A DNA stretch of 32,432 bases from Gammaproteobacteria bacterium (lineage in GTDB: Bacteria; Pseudomonadota; Gammaproteobacteria; Pseudomonadales; Azotimanducaceae), in the NCBI GenBank assembly GCA_028821125.1, contig JAPPHD010000015.1, positions 1 to 32,432 of the forward strand. Reading direction: 5' to 3'. This document shows, piece after piece, positions 15,724-23,498 of this stretch. A model generated the notes under the pieces. That model worked only from the letters and a program-made list of their open reading frames with translations. It was not told where the DNA came from and did no database searches. Each line of letters begins with the position of its first letter. The first letter of the stretch is position 1. Position numbers and translations under genes: made by a program.

Positions 15724-15766
15724 CTCCCCAGCCCACACCTTTCGGGCCGTTATTCTTCCTATGCTC
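15724..15766 (+). repeat. 61-bp dispersed repeat, partial copy 3 of 3
   Basis: These 43 bases match 1994-2036 at 41 positions and are inverted relative to 15083-15143. They end at the same ATGCTC boundary as copy 1. No direct target-site duplication is visible outside the two boundaries. Confidence 0.8.
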
Positions 15767-15864
15767 CATACAGGGCGAGGTTCCGCCTCCGAGAGCGGCA
15801 AGGCCATTCCTGTGTGGCACAATAGGGCGTCTGCAAGTCAAATCTCATCCATGTGCCGAGAACG

Positions 15865-17157
15865 ATGAGCGTCGTTGGGAATGCCGAATCGAGCAAATTG
15901 AAAGCGCGGCTCGACCAAGGGCGCTTGACGCATTTGTTTTCCACAAGGGCTGGGGGCGCACCACCCCTGATTGCTGGCCGAAGCCATGAACAGGGGATTC
16001 TCGCTGAGTTGATCGGCGGACTCGCGCAAGGTCAGCCCAACAGCGTTGGCGCGGTGCTGTTCGGTCCGCGCGGCAACGGCAAGACCGTTTTGCTGAACGC
16101 AGCGGTTTCTGATGCGCAATCACAGCACGGCATTGATGTCGTGAGCTTCACCCCTACGACCTGTCCGACCGAGGAACGACTCAGCGTCCGCCTGCTGGAG
16201 GGGTTCGAAGCCCCGCAAAGCTTGTCGCATACGGTGCGGGGTGGCGGAGGCGTTGGAGTGGCCAAAGGCCAAGTGAGCAGGACTCGAACAACGAATCTGC
16301 CATCGCCAAGCGTCACCTATGCCATGGTTGAGCGCATCAAGAGAACGGGCAAGCCGCTCGTGATTGCTGTGGACGAAGCCCACCGGCTGCAGCCGAACGT
16401 TGGCGAAGCGCTTTTGAATGCGGTCCAAGAAGCCAACGGCCAGCAAAATGCGGCTATCGCCCTGTTGGCCGGGACGCCCGATCTCATCGATCACATTGGT
16501 CGGATGAACGCCACCTTCTTCCTGCATCGCTTGGGCGACTGCCTGCTTCCCATGGGGCGCATTTCGGATGATGCGGCCTTGCGAGCGGTCGCTGAGCCAT
16601 TGCGCAACGCGGACCTGACGGTTACGCGGCAAGCCGAGCAGGCGATCATCGAGCTGTGCGCCGGGTACCCTTACTTTACCCAGGTTCTTGGCCGCACCAT
16701 TACGGAGTCGCCGGAATTGTCCGTCGGATGCCCCATCCCGCTTGGCAACCCGGATGATGCCGCCCATTTAGCCACTCGCGATCGATTTCTAGTGCGGCGG
16801 AAAAAACACTACCGAAGGGTTTGGTCCGACCTTCGCGTCGGCAAGCTAGTTTCGTGCGGGTACATGCTAGGGAAAGTCCTTAAGGCATCTTCCGGCGGCA
16901 GGATGCGGGTTGACCAAGTGGAGCGGGCATTGGAGACGGGCTTAACTCACCTCTACGAAAAGACATCCCAACCACCGGACTTGGACGAGGCGAAGCAGTC
17001 GCTCAAACGGCTCGGGCTGCTTTGGGATCCAGAGGACACGGGCGCGTCGTACGAACTTGGCATCCCCAGTTTCTTCGGCTTCCTGACCCGTCAAGTGAGC
17101 CAACTCCAGCCTGAATTGGCGGCGCGCTTGGATGCCGAACTGCCGGGAACCCCCTAA
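15865..17157 (+). CDS. Orphan AAA ATPase
   Basis: A 430-residue P-loop ATPase. Walker A is GPRGNGKT at residues 67-74 and Walker B is LVIAVDEAH at 165-173. The region after it (LLAGTPDLIDHIGRMNATFF) is the sensor part of TniB/Orc-like AAA+ proteins, and the C-terminus has helical, winged-helix-like segments (GGRMRVDQVERALETG, AKQSLKRLGLLWDPED). ATG 15865 is taken as the start; an in-frame GTG lies at 15853 and neither has a strong ribosome site. It stands alone between transposase scraps and a CaiB remnant. Together with the ATPase at 294 it makes two unrelated-looking orphan AAA proteins in mobile debris. Function unknown. Confidence 0.8.
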   Translation: MSVVGNAESSKLKARLDQGRLTHLFSTRAGGAPPLIAGRSHEQGILAELIGGLAQGQPNSVGAVLFGPRGNGKTVLLNAAVSDAQSQHGIDVVSFTPTTCPTEERLSVRLLEGFEAPQSLSHTVRGGGGVGVAKGQVSRTRTTNLPSPSVTYAMVERIKRTGKPLVIAVDEAHRLQPNVGEALLNAVQEANGQQNAAIALLAGTPDLIDHIGRMNATFFLHRLGDCLLPMGRISDDAALRAVAEPLRNADLTVTRQAEQAIIELCAGYPYFTQVLGRTITESPELSVGCPIPLGNPDDAAHLATRDRFLVRRKKHYRRVWSDLRVGKLVSCGYMLGKVLKASSGGRMRVDQVERALETGLTHLYEKTSQPPDLDEAKQSLKRLGLLWDPEDTGASYELGIPSFFGFLTRQVSQLQPELAARLDAELPGTP

Positions 17158-17161
17158 CGGC

Positions 17162-17239
17162 GTCAAGGATGTGTTCACGCGCCTGTTTGGCATGAGCGCC
17201 GAAGAGGTGGAGCAGCTTCGGGTGGAGGGCGTGATTTGA
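17162..17239 (+). pseudogene. C-terminal remnant of a CaiB/BaiF CoA-transferase
   Basis: The frame reads VKDVFTRLFGMSAEEVEQLR followed by VEGVI and a stop at 17237-17239. This is the standard CaiB ending (LLGMSAEEIEALRAEGVI). Everything upstream of it has been replaced by the AAA ATPase gene. The stop overlaps the TTG of a second CaiB gene (TTGA), so the original arrangement was a tandem of two CoA transferases. Confidence 0.75.
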
Positions 17240-17594
17240 GCGCGCTCCACGGATTGCGGGTCATCGAACTCGCGGCCGAGCCGATCGCTTTCGCCGGCAA
17301 GCTGCTGGCCGACATGGGCGCCGACGTGATCCTCGTCGAACCTCCCGGGGCGACCCGTGCCGCAACTTTCCCCCGTTCCTGGACGATGAGCCGGGAGAGA
17401 ACCGGAGCCTGTACTAGTGCTCCTTCCAACTGATAATTCGGGATCAGTGGCCGCGGGCACGTTCCTGGCAAGGCGCGGCCCGCCGGGAATGGCCCAGCCC
17501 TTGCCAAGGGTCGCAACGCGGCCAGGGGGAGCACAACGACGAGGTTTTCGCCGCCCTGGAATCCGGCGCCGCTCTCCCGCCCAGGGGCTCATGA
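17236..17594 (+). pseudogene. Second CaiB/BaiF CoA-transferase, internally deleted
   Basis: From TTG 17236 the sequence reads a CaiB N-terminus (SALHGLRVIELAAEPIAFAG, then KLLADMGADVILVEPPGATR), then loses homology at about residue 45 and soon reaches a stop. The typical CaiB C-terminus appears at about 17525-17594 in another frame: GEHNDEVF then AALESGAALPPRGS and TGA. About a kilobase of the gene's middle is missing. The tail is homologous to the one at 6373-6431, so two loci carry related, similarly collapsed genes. I see nothing between 17600 and 17680. Confidence 0.75.
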
Positions 17595-17680
17595 CCCTCA
17601 GGGCGTCCGCCGGTGGGTAGTGAACTCGGGGTGCGCAGGAAGTCTTCGGGAACGGACCGCTACGGACGAATCGGGGCGGA

Positions 17681-18115
17681 TCAGCCTTGTAGCGGATTGC
17701 GGGCAACCAGGTCGGGAAAACGGCTGAAATCCCGATCCGCCGTCCAGAATTCCGTGACGCCGTGAACCAGGCAGAGTGCCGCTATGCGCGCGTCATGCAC
17801 CATTGGACCCCGAACCCGGCCTTTCCGCAGGAGGTTTTTCAGCGACTGCCAGTGCAGGCCGCCTTCGGTGAGCAACTCCGCTACCGGCGACTCCAGCCAG
17901 GCTTCAACCTGGCCCACGGCTTCCTCGACGGCCGACGGCGGATCGTAGATGCGGGGATGAGTGACGATCGCCAGGAATTCATGCAGGCACGGCCACGGCA
18001 ACCCCCAGCTCACGCGCCCTTCGGCCAGGATTGCGAGATTCGACCGCGCCTGCTGATGCCACTCGGAATCGGCGCGGTGCGCGTAGACCAGGATATTCGT
18101 ATCGGTCGCGATCAA
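17681..18115 (-). CDS. vapC: VapC-type PIN-domain toxin
   Basis: A 144-residue PIN ribonuclease. Acidic active-site residues are visible: D5 in MIATDTNIL, E46 in CLHEFL, D108 in HDARIAAL and D127 in WTADRDFSRFP. PIN toxins of VapBC systems cut RNA, often tRNA, using magnesium bound by this quartet. ATG 18113-18115 overlaps the antitoxin stop (ATGA), so translation is coupled. The frame is intact and of typical length. Thirty-five bases inside the gene recur exactly at 6457-6491. Confidence 0.88.
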   Translation of the reverse strand: MIATDTNILVYAHRADSEWHQQARSNLAILAEGRVSWGLPWPCLHEFLAIVTHPRIYDPPSAVEEAVGQVEAWLESPVAELLTEGGLHWQSLKNLLRKGRVRGPMVHDARIAALCLVHGVTEFWTADRDFSRFPDLVARNPLQG

Positions 18116-18357
18116 CTGCCCCGGCCTTCATAGACGGCATCGCGTATTCGCGGCCAGTCGGCGTCCCGGTAGGGAACCTGCAGGCCGCGGCCGGTAACGC
18201 TTGCGTCTCTGAGCCTGAAGGATCGCCGTTGGGGATCCGTTCGCATCGCCAGCCTCAATCCGAATTCGATCAGGGACCGCAAGGTCATGTTTTCACGGGC
18301 GGCATAGGCCTTGGCCGACCGCGCCAGATCGTCTGAGAGGTCTATGGTAGTCTTCAC
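18112..18357 (-). CDS. vapB: VapB-type antitoxin
   Basis: An 81-residue protein starting with GTG (MKTTIDLSDDLARSAKAYAA). The N-terminal half is a ribbon-helix-helix DNA-binding fold (beta strand TTIDLS, then helices including TLRSLIEFGLRLAM). The C-terminal half (DADWPRIRDAVYEGR) resembles the toxin-binding tail of antitoxins paired with PIN toxins. Its stop overlaps the vapC start. It should neutralise VapC and repress the operon. Confidence 0.85.
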   Translation of the reverse strand: MKTTIDLSDDLARSAKAYAARENMTLRSLIEFGLRLAMRTDPQRRSFRLRDASVTGRGLQVPYRDADWPRIRDAVYEGRGS

Positions 18358-18363
18358 TACGGG

Positions 18364-18388
18364 ATACCGTATTACCTGATATGGGTAT
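18364..18388. promoter_or_regulatory. Inverted repeat upstream of vapBC
   Basis: ATACC at 18364-18368 and GGTAT at 18384-18388 form perfect five-base arms around a 15-base AT-rich spacer, 7 to 31 bases upstream of the vapB start. The position suits an autoregulatory operator overlapping the promoter, but the arms are short and no convincing -35/-10 pair was found. Confidence 0.3.
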
Positions 18389-18488
18389 ACAGCTTATCCC
18401 TTATGTACAGCCGGTTCAACGGCCGAAGCGCCGCTCGCCAACCTGATCGATCTTTGCATATCGATCGCGCGGCTCCCTGTGCCGAGCC

Positions 18489-19718
18489 TCAAGCCAGTCC
18501 GGCAGGCTCCTTGTGCCAGTTCCCGTCCTTCATGATGCCGACCAGCCTGTCGTGATCCTGCAGCACGGTGATGTCGCTCGAGGGGTCTCCGTTCACCAGC
18601 AGGAGATCCGCCAGGTAGCCCGGTGCCACGCGGCCCAGTTCGTCGGGGCGCTCGAAGATCTCCCCGCCGAGCACCGTGGCGGCCCGGATGGTCTCCATGG
18701 GCGTAAAGCCCAGCAGGTCCACGAAGTGCTGCAGGTCCCGGGCGTTGGTGCCGTGGGGTGTCCAGGCGAAGCCGTAGTCGCCGCCGGGAAGCACGCGCAC
18801 GCCGCGCTTGTGGAGTTCCTTCAGGCCGACGATGGAGTGATCGAGTTCGTCCTTGTAGCCGACGGCCTCGGCCGCCTCCTGCGGGTAGCCGAAGTCCGCC
18901 GCCTCGTACAGGGTGGCCCACAGCCAGTGCAGGCCCGGCGCCACGAACACGTTGTCGCGGCGCGCCTCGAAGAGGTCCGCCGCCTCGTCGTCGATGTAGC
19001 TTGCGTGATAGATGATGTCCACCCCCTGGTTGAGGCACTGCTTGATGGATTCCGTGCTGCGGGCATGGGCGGCCACCCGCTTGCCTACCCGGTGGGCCTC
19101 CACCACCGCGGCCCGCACTTCCTCGTCGGTCATGTAGGTGTCCTTGGCCCAGACGCGCTCGGTGATGGACTCGCCGGAGAGGATCAGCTTGACGATCTCG
19201 ACGCCCATGCCGCACATCTCCCGCACGGCGCGGGTGATCTCCCCGGTGCCGGAGACGATGCGGCTGATGCCGTTGACCAGCACGCCGGCAGGCGTGGCCA
19301 GCTCCTGGCCGCTCGCCAGGTAGCGGGGGCCCGGGACCATGCCGGCGTTGATGGCGTCGCGGCAGGCGATGTCGATACGCTCCTTGGCCGAGGCGGCGCC
19401 CACGCACATCGTGTAGCCCGAATCCAGCACGATGCGCGCCGACTGCACGGCCACGATGGTGTGGTCCTCCACGGGCATGCTGCCCAGGGCGTCCAGGCTG
19501 CCGCCGCTGTTCCAGGTGAAGTGCGTGTGGGCGTCGCACAGGCCCGACATCAGCGTCATGCCGCCGCCGTCAACCACCCGCATGCCGTCCCGCGACAGCG
19601 CCCCTCCATTGGTGACGACCTCCTGAATCCGGCCGTCGGCTACGCGAACCTCGCCGGCCATTGGCCCTTCGGCGTTGCCGTCCAGAATGTTGACGTTCGT
19701 GAACAGGATGTTGCCCAT
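18489..19718 (-). CDS. Metal-dependent amidohydrolase (prolidase-like), cytoplasmic
   Basis: A 409-residue amidohydrolase without a signal peptide. Metal and catalytic residues are all present: H64 and H66 in CDAHTHF, K177 in EIVKLILSG, H218 in AAHARS, H238 in IYHASYID and D314 in GGDYGFAW. The C-terminal GRVAPGYLADLLLVNGDPSS segment is diagnostic of the imidazolonepropionase/prolidase-like branch. ATG 19718 is preceded by a G-run ribosome site (GGGGGG). It is a distant paralogue of the Tat-exported enzyme at 12782. It is divergent from the FAH-family gene across a 271-bp intergenic region likely to hold both promoters, where I could not pick out convincing elements. Substrate unknown. Confidence 0.88.
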   Translation of the reverse strand: MGNILFTNVNILDGNAEGPMAGEVRVADGRIQEVVTNGGALSRDGMRVVDGGGMTLMSGLCDAHTHFTWNSGGSLDALGSMPVEDHTIVAVQSARIVLDSGYTMCVGAASAKERIDIACRDAINAGMVPGPRYLASGQELATPAGVLVNGISRIVSGTGEITRAVREMCGMGVEIVKLILSGESITERVWAKDTYMTDEEVRAAVVEAHRVGKRVAAHARSTESIKQCLNQGVDIIYHASYIDDEAADLFEARRDNVFVAPGLHWLWATLYEAADFGYPQEAAEAVGYKDELDHSIVGLKELHKRGVRVLPGGDYGFAWTPHGTNARDLQHFVDLLGFTPMETIRAATVLGGEIFERPDELGRVAPGYLADLLLVNGDPSSDITVLQDHDRLVGIMKDGNWHKEPAGLA

Positions 19719-19989
19719 GGTTCCCCCCTTGTGTTGATGGCGTCATTGTCCGGCTGCAGGCGGCCATCCTCCTGGCCGGCAGGTTGCGCGGGCAAACCGC
19801 CAATGGTCTGCCGACGGCAACCATGAATTGAGAAAGATAGCAGACTCTCCGCCGTTTGAGGCGCTGCAGGGACCCCGGAGGAGCACAAGGCCGCTCATTC
19901 GTGGAGACATCGGGCGGCCGTTGCTATATTTCCGGCGTGCGGCCGGTGAGTTCGCGCCGCCGACTTACGCAACCCCGGGGAGGATGACA

Positions 19990-20850
19990 ATGCAGGGAAG
20001 GAATTTCGTGGCGGCCATGGCGGCAGCAACGGTGCTGGCCTTCGTCGCATCGGCGTCAGCCGGCGAGGTCACGAAATACGTGCGCTACGAGCACGAGGGC
20101 GCCGCCTCTTACGGCATCCTTGAGGGGGAGACGATCCATCAGCTCAGGGGCAACGTCTTCCAGTCACCCAGCCGCACCGGAGTCACCGTGGCGCTCGACG
20201 ATGTCACTCTTCTCGCGCCGAGCGAGCCGGAGAAAGTCGTTGCGGTCGGGCTGAATTACAGGAGCCACTTCGACCAGGCTTCGGACCTGCAGCCGAGAGA
20301 GCACCCCAGCCTGTTCGACAAGCACGCCACCTCGGTGATCGGCCACGGGGCGCAGATCACCTACTACGAGGACGCCAGCGACCTGCACTTCGAGGCGGAA
20401 ATGGTGCTGATCATCGGCAAGCCGACGAGCAACGTCTCGGTGGAAGAGGCGCCCGGCCACATTTTCGCCGTCGCGCCGGGCAACGATGTGAGCGAACGGG
20501 AGTGGCAGAGCAGCGACCTGCAGTGGTTCCGCGCCAAGGGCGCCGACACCTTCGGGCCGGTCGGGCCGGTCATGGCGAGGGGGGTCGACTACAACGACCT
20601 GCTGCTGCAGGCGCGGCTGAACGGCAAGGTGATGCAGTCGCAGCGCACGCGCGACATGGTGTTCGACTCCGCGGCGCTGGTCAGCTACATCAGCCGCTAC
20701 GTGACGCTGAAGCCGGGCGACATGATCTTCACCGGCACCCACGGAACCACGGCGGCCATGCAGCCGGGCGATGTGATCGAAATCGAACTCGAGAACGTCG
20801 GCGTATTGCGCAACACCATCGGCGAGAAGGGCGCGTTTCCGGGGAATTAG
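19990..20850 (+). CDS. Fumarylacetoacetate-hydrolase family protein with a signal peptide
   Basis: A 286-residue protein. The C-terminal 200 residues are a full FAH fold: metal ligands E135 and E137 in LHFEAEMVLIIG and D166 in GNDVSER, with a possible catalytic Lys183 in WFRAKGAD, plus the family ending TLKPGDMIFTGTHGTT and PGDVIEIELENVG. FAH-family enzymes cleave or decarboxylate beta-diketo acids and are usually cytoplasmic. Here residues 1-24 (MQGRNFVAAMAAATVLAFVA then SASA) form a clear Sec signal with an A-S-A cleavage site, so the protein is probably periplasmic. ATG 19990 is chosen because GGGGAGG ends six bases upstream; ATG 19984 is an alternative. Export of an FAH enzyme is unusual. 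Confidence 0.87.
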   Translation: MQGRNFVAAMAAATVLAFVASASAGEVTKYVRYEHEGAASYGILEGETIHQLRGNVFQSPSRTGVTVALDDVTLLAPSEPEKVVAVGLNYRSHFDQASDLQPREHPSLFDKHATSVIGHGAQITYYEDASDLHFEAEMVLIIGKPTSNVSVEEAPGHIFAVAPGNDVSEREWQSSDLQWFRAKGADTFGPVGPVMARGVDYNDLLLQARLNGKVMQSQRTRDMVFDSAALVSYISRYVTLKPGDMIFTGTHGTTAAMQPGDVIEIELENVGVLRNTIGEKGAFPGN

Positions 20851-20975
20851 CCGCAGCCTCTGACCCGTCCGGGGTCGATCCGGCAGCTTACGTCGGCGTG
20901 CCGCCTGCGTCCCTCCGCGGTCGCCAGGTGCGGATCCTTCCCGGCAGCATCCAGGCCCATCACTCCGCACAAGGA

Positions 20976-21845
20976 TCACCAGGCTGCATCGGACTGGCAG
21001 GCGATGGACACCCATGTGTGCGGGCCAGGGTGAACGCCTCGATCCTGGCGCAGAGTTCTAGATATCCATCCACGGGACGCTCCCCCGCCTCGATCGCCCT
21101 GGCTTCGGCACTCCAGTCCTTCGCCACATCCCCGGCGCTGCAGGCGCCGTGCTCGTGCAGCCAGCGCAACAGTCTTCTGTTCGGCTCCTCGAAGGCATGG
21201 CCGAACATCAGCGTGACCGTCACGTAGCCGTCCCGGCAGGGGAAGGAAAAACGAATCGGGAAGGCGCCGCGCAAGCCGCCGGCGACGCGACGCACCGCGA
21301 ATCCGCCGTTGTTCGGCGCCGGCATGCAGGAACGCCTGCGGCACGCTGGTGCGCGCGGGCGCCCGGTCATCGTCTCTGGCCAGGATGTGCGCGCCGCTCG
21401 ATGCCCACACCGTCAGGTCGGTGGCGGGCCAGTCGGCCTTCGGCCCGGTCCGCCCGAACGGACTGATGGATACGCAGACGAGCCCGGGATTCACGGCGGC
21501 AAGCGTCTCGTAGTCCAGGCCGAGCCGGCGCGCATCGGCTCCCGGGAAGGACTCGATCAGGATGTCTGCGTCCGCCGCCAATGCACGCAGTCCCGCCCTG
21601 CCCGGGCCTGATTCCAGGTCTAGCACGAGGCTGCTTTTGCCGCGAGCGTATGCCTGCCACCACAGGCCGCTCTCCGGCCCGTTCCCGCCTCCGGCAAACG
21701 GTGGCAGGGCGCGCGCGGAATTCCCGCCCGGCGGTTCCACCGCAACCACTTCCACACCCAGATGAGCCAGGATATAGCCGCAGAACATCCCCTTCTCATC
21801 GGTCAGATCAAGCGCTTTGCAGGATGAAAGCATCGCCCCGAACAT
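20976..21845 (-). pseudogene. CaiB/BaiF CoA-transferase, frameshifted and 3'-truncated
   Basis: The first 175 codons or so are a good CaiB N-terminus (SSCKALDLTDEKGMFCGYIL, LGVEVVAVEPPGG, ADADILIESFPGADARRLGL, LVCVSISPFGRTGPKADWPA). Near 21310-21340 homology moves to another minus-strand frame (GGLRGAFPIRFSFPCRDGYV, TVTLMFGHAFEEPNRRLLRW, GYLELCARIEAFTLART), showing a frameshift or small deletion. That second frame ends in unrelated sequence at about 21010, so the last hundred or so residues are also gone. It is the third decayed CaiB locus in the window. The following 190 bases up to the MFS gene hold nothing I recognise. Confidence 0.8.
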
Positions 21846-22037
21846 AGCACAGCGACCGCCCGCGCCCTTGCCGCACCCCGGCCGGAACTACATCATGGGT
21901 GCAGGCCGGGACCGTTCGCGAATCAACTTGGCGAAGATGGCGCTCGCCACCATTGACGGCCGTAGCGGTTTAGTCGTGCATGGTACCGGACAGGAGCGCG
22001 GCTGCGCCGCGCCCGAAGAAACGGTCGAAGGCTTCTC

Positions 22038-23498
22038 ATGCCCCTAACCGGCCCGCTGGGCTTCAGGCTCAAGGCCCAATATGGCCTGGCTCAACTGAGC
22101 GAACGGCTCGGCACCGCGGTGCTGGGCACGTACCTGCTGTTCTACTACAGCCAGGTACTGGGAATGCCCCCGGCGCTCGCGGCCCTCGGGGCAGGCCTCG
22201 CCGTCATCGTCGACGCCATCACCGACCCGGTCATCGGTTCCATTTCCGATCACTGGCGCTCCCGGCACGGCCGCCGGCACCCATTCATGTACGCGGGGGC
22301 GCTCTGTACGGGCATCCCCTTCTACCTGCTCTTCGCCCCGCCCGTCACCGGCGATGCCGCCCTTTTCGTCTGGATGCTGGTCTGGGTGAACCTGGCGCGA
22401 ATCGCCATGACCCTGTTCTACATCCCGAACGTCGCGCTCGGCGCCGAATTGACCGAGGACTACCACGAACGGTCATCGGTGGTCGGATACCGGACGTTTT
22501 TCGGCCTCGTGGGCGGTCTCGGCTCGCTGATGCTCGGCTTCGGCCTGTTTTTCTCGCCCACCCCGGAACACGAGCACGGTCAACTGAACGCCGCCGCCTA
22601 CCCGCCGTTCGCGCTGCTGGTGGGCGCCGTCGTCACCGCTGCCACGCTGTGGAGCGCCCGGGGCACCCGGCATGTGGTCGAGTTCCTTCCGCAACCGCCC
22701 GCCCGGGAGCGGGACAGCGTCTGGACCATCGTGGTGCGCGTCTTCACCGACCTGTGGTCGGCCATGCAGAGCCAGTCGTTCCGCGTCCTCTTCTGCGGTT
22801 TGCTGGCCCTGAGCGCGGCCATGGGCATCGAGGCCGCGTTGAGCATCCACGTGCTCACCTTCTTCTGGGAGCTCGAGCAGGCCGACGTGCTGATGCTCGC
22901 CCCGACTTACGTGCTCGGGGCCGTGGTCGGAGTCCTGCTTGCCCCGGCCCTGGTGCGCCTGGTCAGCCGCAAAAGAATGCTGCAAGCCGGCATTCTGGCC
23001 TGGTCGATGTTCCTGGTCATTCCCGTGGTGCTGCGCCTGGCCGGCTGGTTTCCGGAAAACGGCGACCCATTGCTCCTGCCGGCGCTGATGGCGTTTCGCA
23101 TCGTGCAGGGCACCAGCGCCATCCAGTGCGATGTCGCTTTCGGCGCAATGATGGCGGACTCGCTGGACGAGCACGAACTCGCCACGGGCAACCGCCAGGA
23201 AGGCATGTTCTTCGCCGCCAGTTCCATCGCCTATAAGGCGCCCTTCGGCATCGGCAGCTTCGTCGGCGGCGTGGCCCTGAACTTGATAGACTGGCCCACA
23301 GGCCCGCACATCCGGACCGCGGCGGACATCGATCCCGGCACCATCGTGCAACTGGGTCTGCTGGTCGGCCCCGGCATCGGCGTGGCGGCGCTCATATCGC
23401 TGTGGTGTTTCACCTGGTACCGGCTGACCCGGGACAGGCACGCAAGAATCCTCGAGGAACTGGCAAACCGGCGCCTGGCCGTGGGAGACAGCGCATGA
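22038..23498 (+). CDS. MFS transporter, GPH (glycoside-pentoside-hexuronide) symporter type
   Basis: A 486-residue inner-membrane transporter with about twelve hydrophobic segments. The GPH/MelB-like signature is in the first cytoplasmic loop: ALGAGLAVIVDAITDPVIGS then ISDHWRSRHGRRHPFM (usual form DAITDPLIG..SD..RSRWGRRHP.M). A central loop separates the two six-helix halves (about residues 210-240). GPH members couple sugar or other solute uptake to sodium or protons, and distant members in similar gene neighbourhoods have unknown substrates. AAGG lies six bases before ATG 22038. Its stop overlaps the ATG of a truncated aminotransferase gene, implying an operon. Confidence 0.87.
   Translation: MPLTGPLGFRLKAQYGLAQLSERLGTAVLGTYLLFYYSQVLGMPPALAALGAGLAVIVDAITDPVIGSISDHWRSRHGRRHPFMYAGALCTGIPFYLLFAPPVTGDAALFVWMLVWVNLARIAMTLFYIPNVALGAELTEDYHERSSVVGYRTFFGLVGGLGSLMLGFGLFFSPTPEHEHGQLNAAAYPPFALLVGAVVTAATLWSARGTRHVVEFLPQPPARERDSVWTIVVRVFTDLWSAMQSQSFRVLFCGLLALSAAMGIEAALSIHVLTFFWELEQADVLMLAPTYVLGAVVGVLLAPALVRLVSRKRMLQAGILAWSMFLVIPVVLRLAGWFPENGDPLLLPALMAFRIVQGTSAIQCDVAFGAMMADSLDEHELATGNRQEGMFFAASSIAYKAPFGIGSFVGGVALNLIDWPTGPHIRTAADIDPGTIVQLGLLVGPGIGVAALISLWCFTWYRLTRDRHARILEELANRRLAVGDSA

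Noticed and set aside
15083-15766. A complete insertion sequence bounded by the inverted 61/43-bp repeats.
   Set aside because: The interior contains only transposase fragments from two different families and no target-site duplication is visible, so it cannot be an intact or autonomous element.
18513-19826. Plus-strand open frame of 437 codons.
   Set aside because: Antisense shadow of the amidohydrolase at 18489-19718, whose metal ligands are all in order on the minus strand.
21980-23236. Arg/Pro-rich plus-strand frame of 418 codons overlapping the transporter.
   Set aside because: Composition is typical of an out-of-frame GC-rich shadow; the overlapping frame from 22038 encodes a well-formed GPH transporter.
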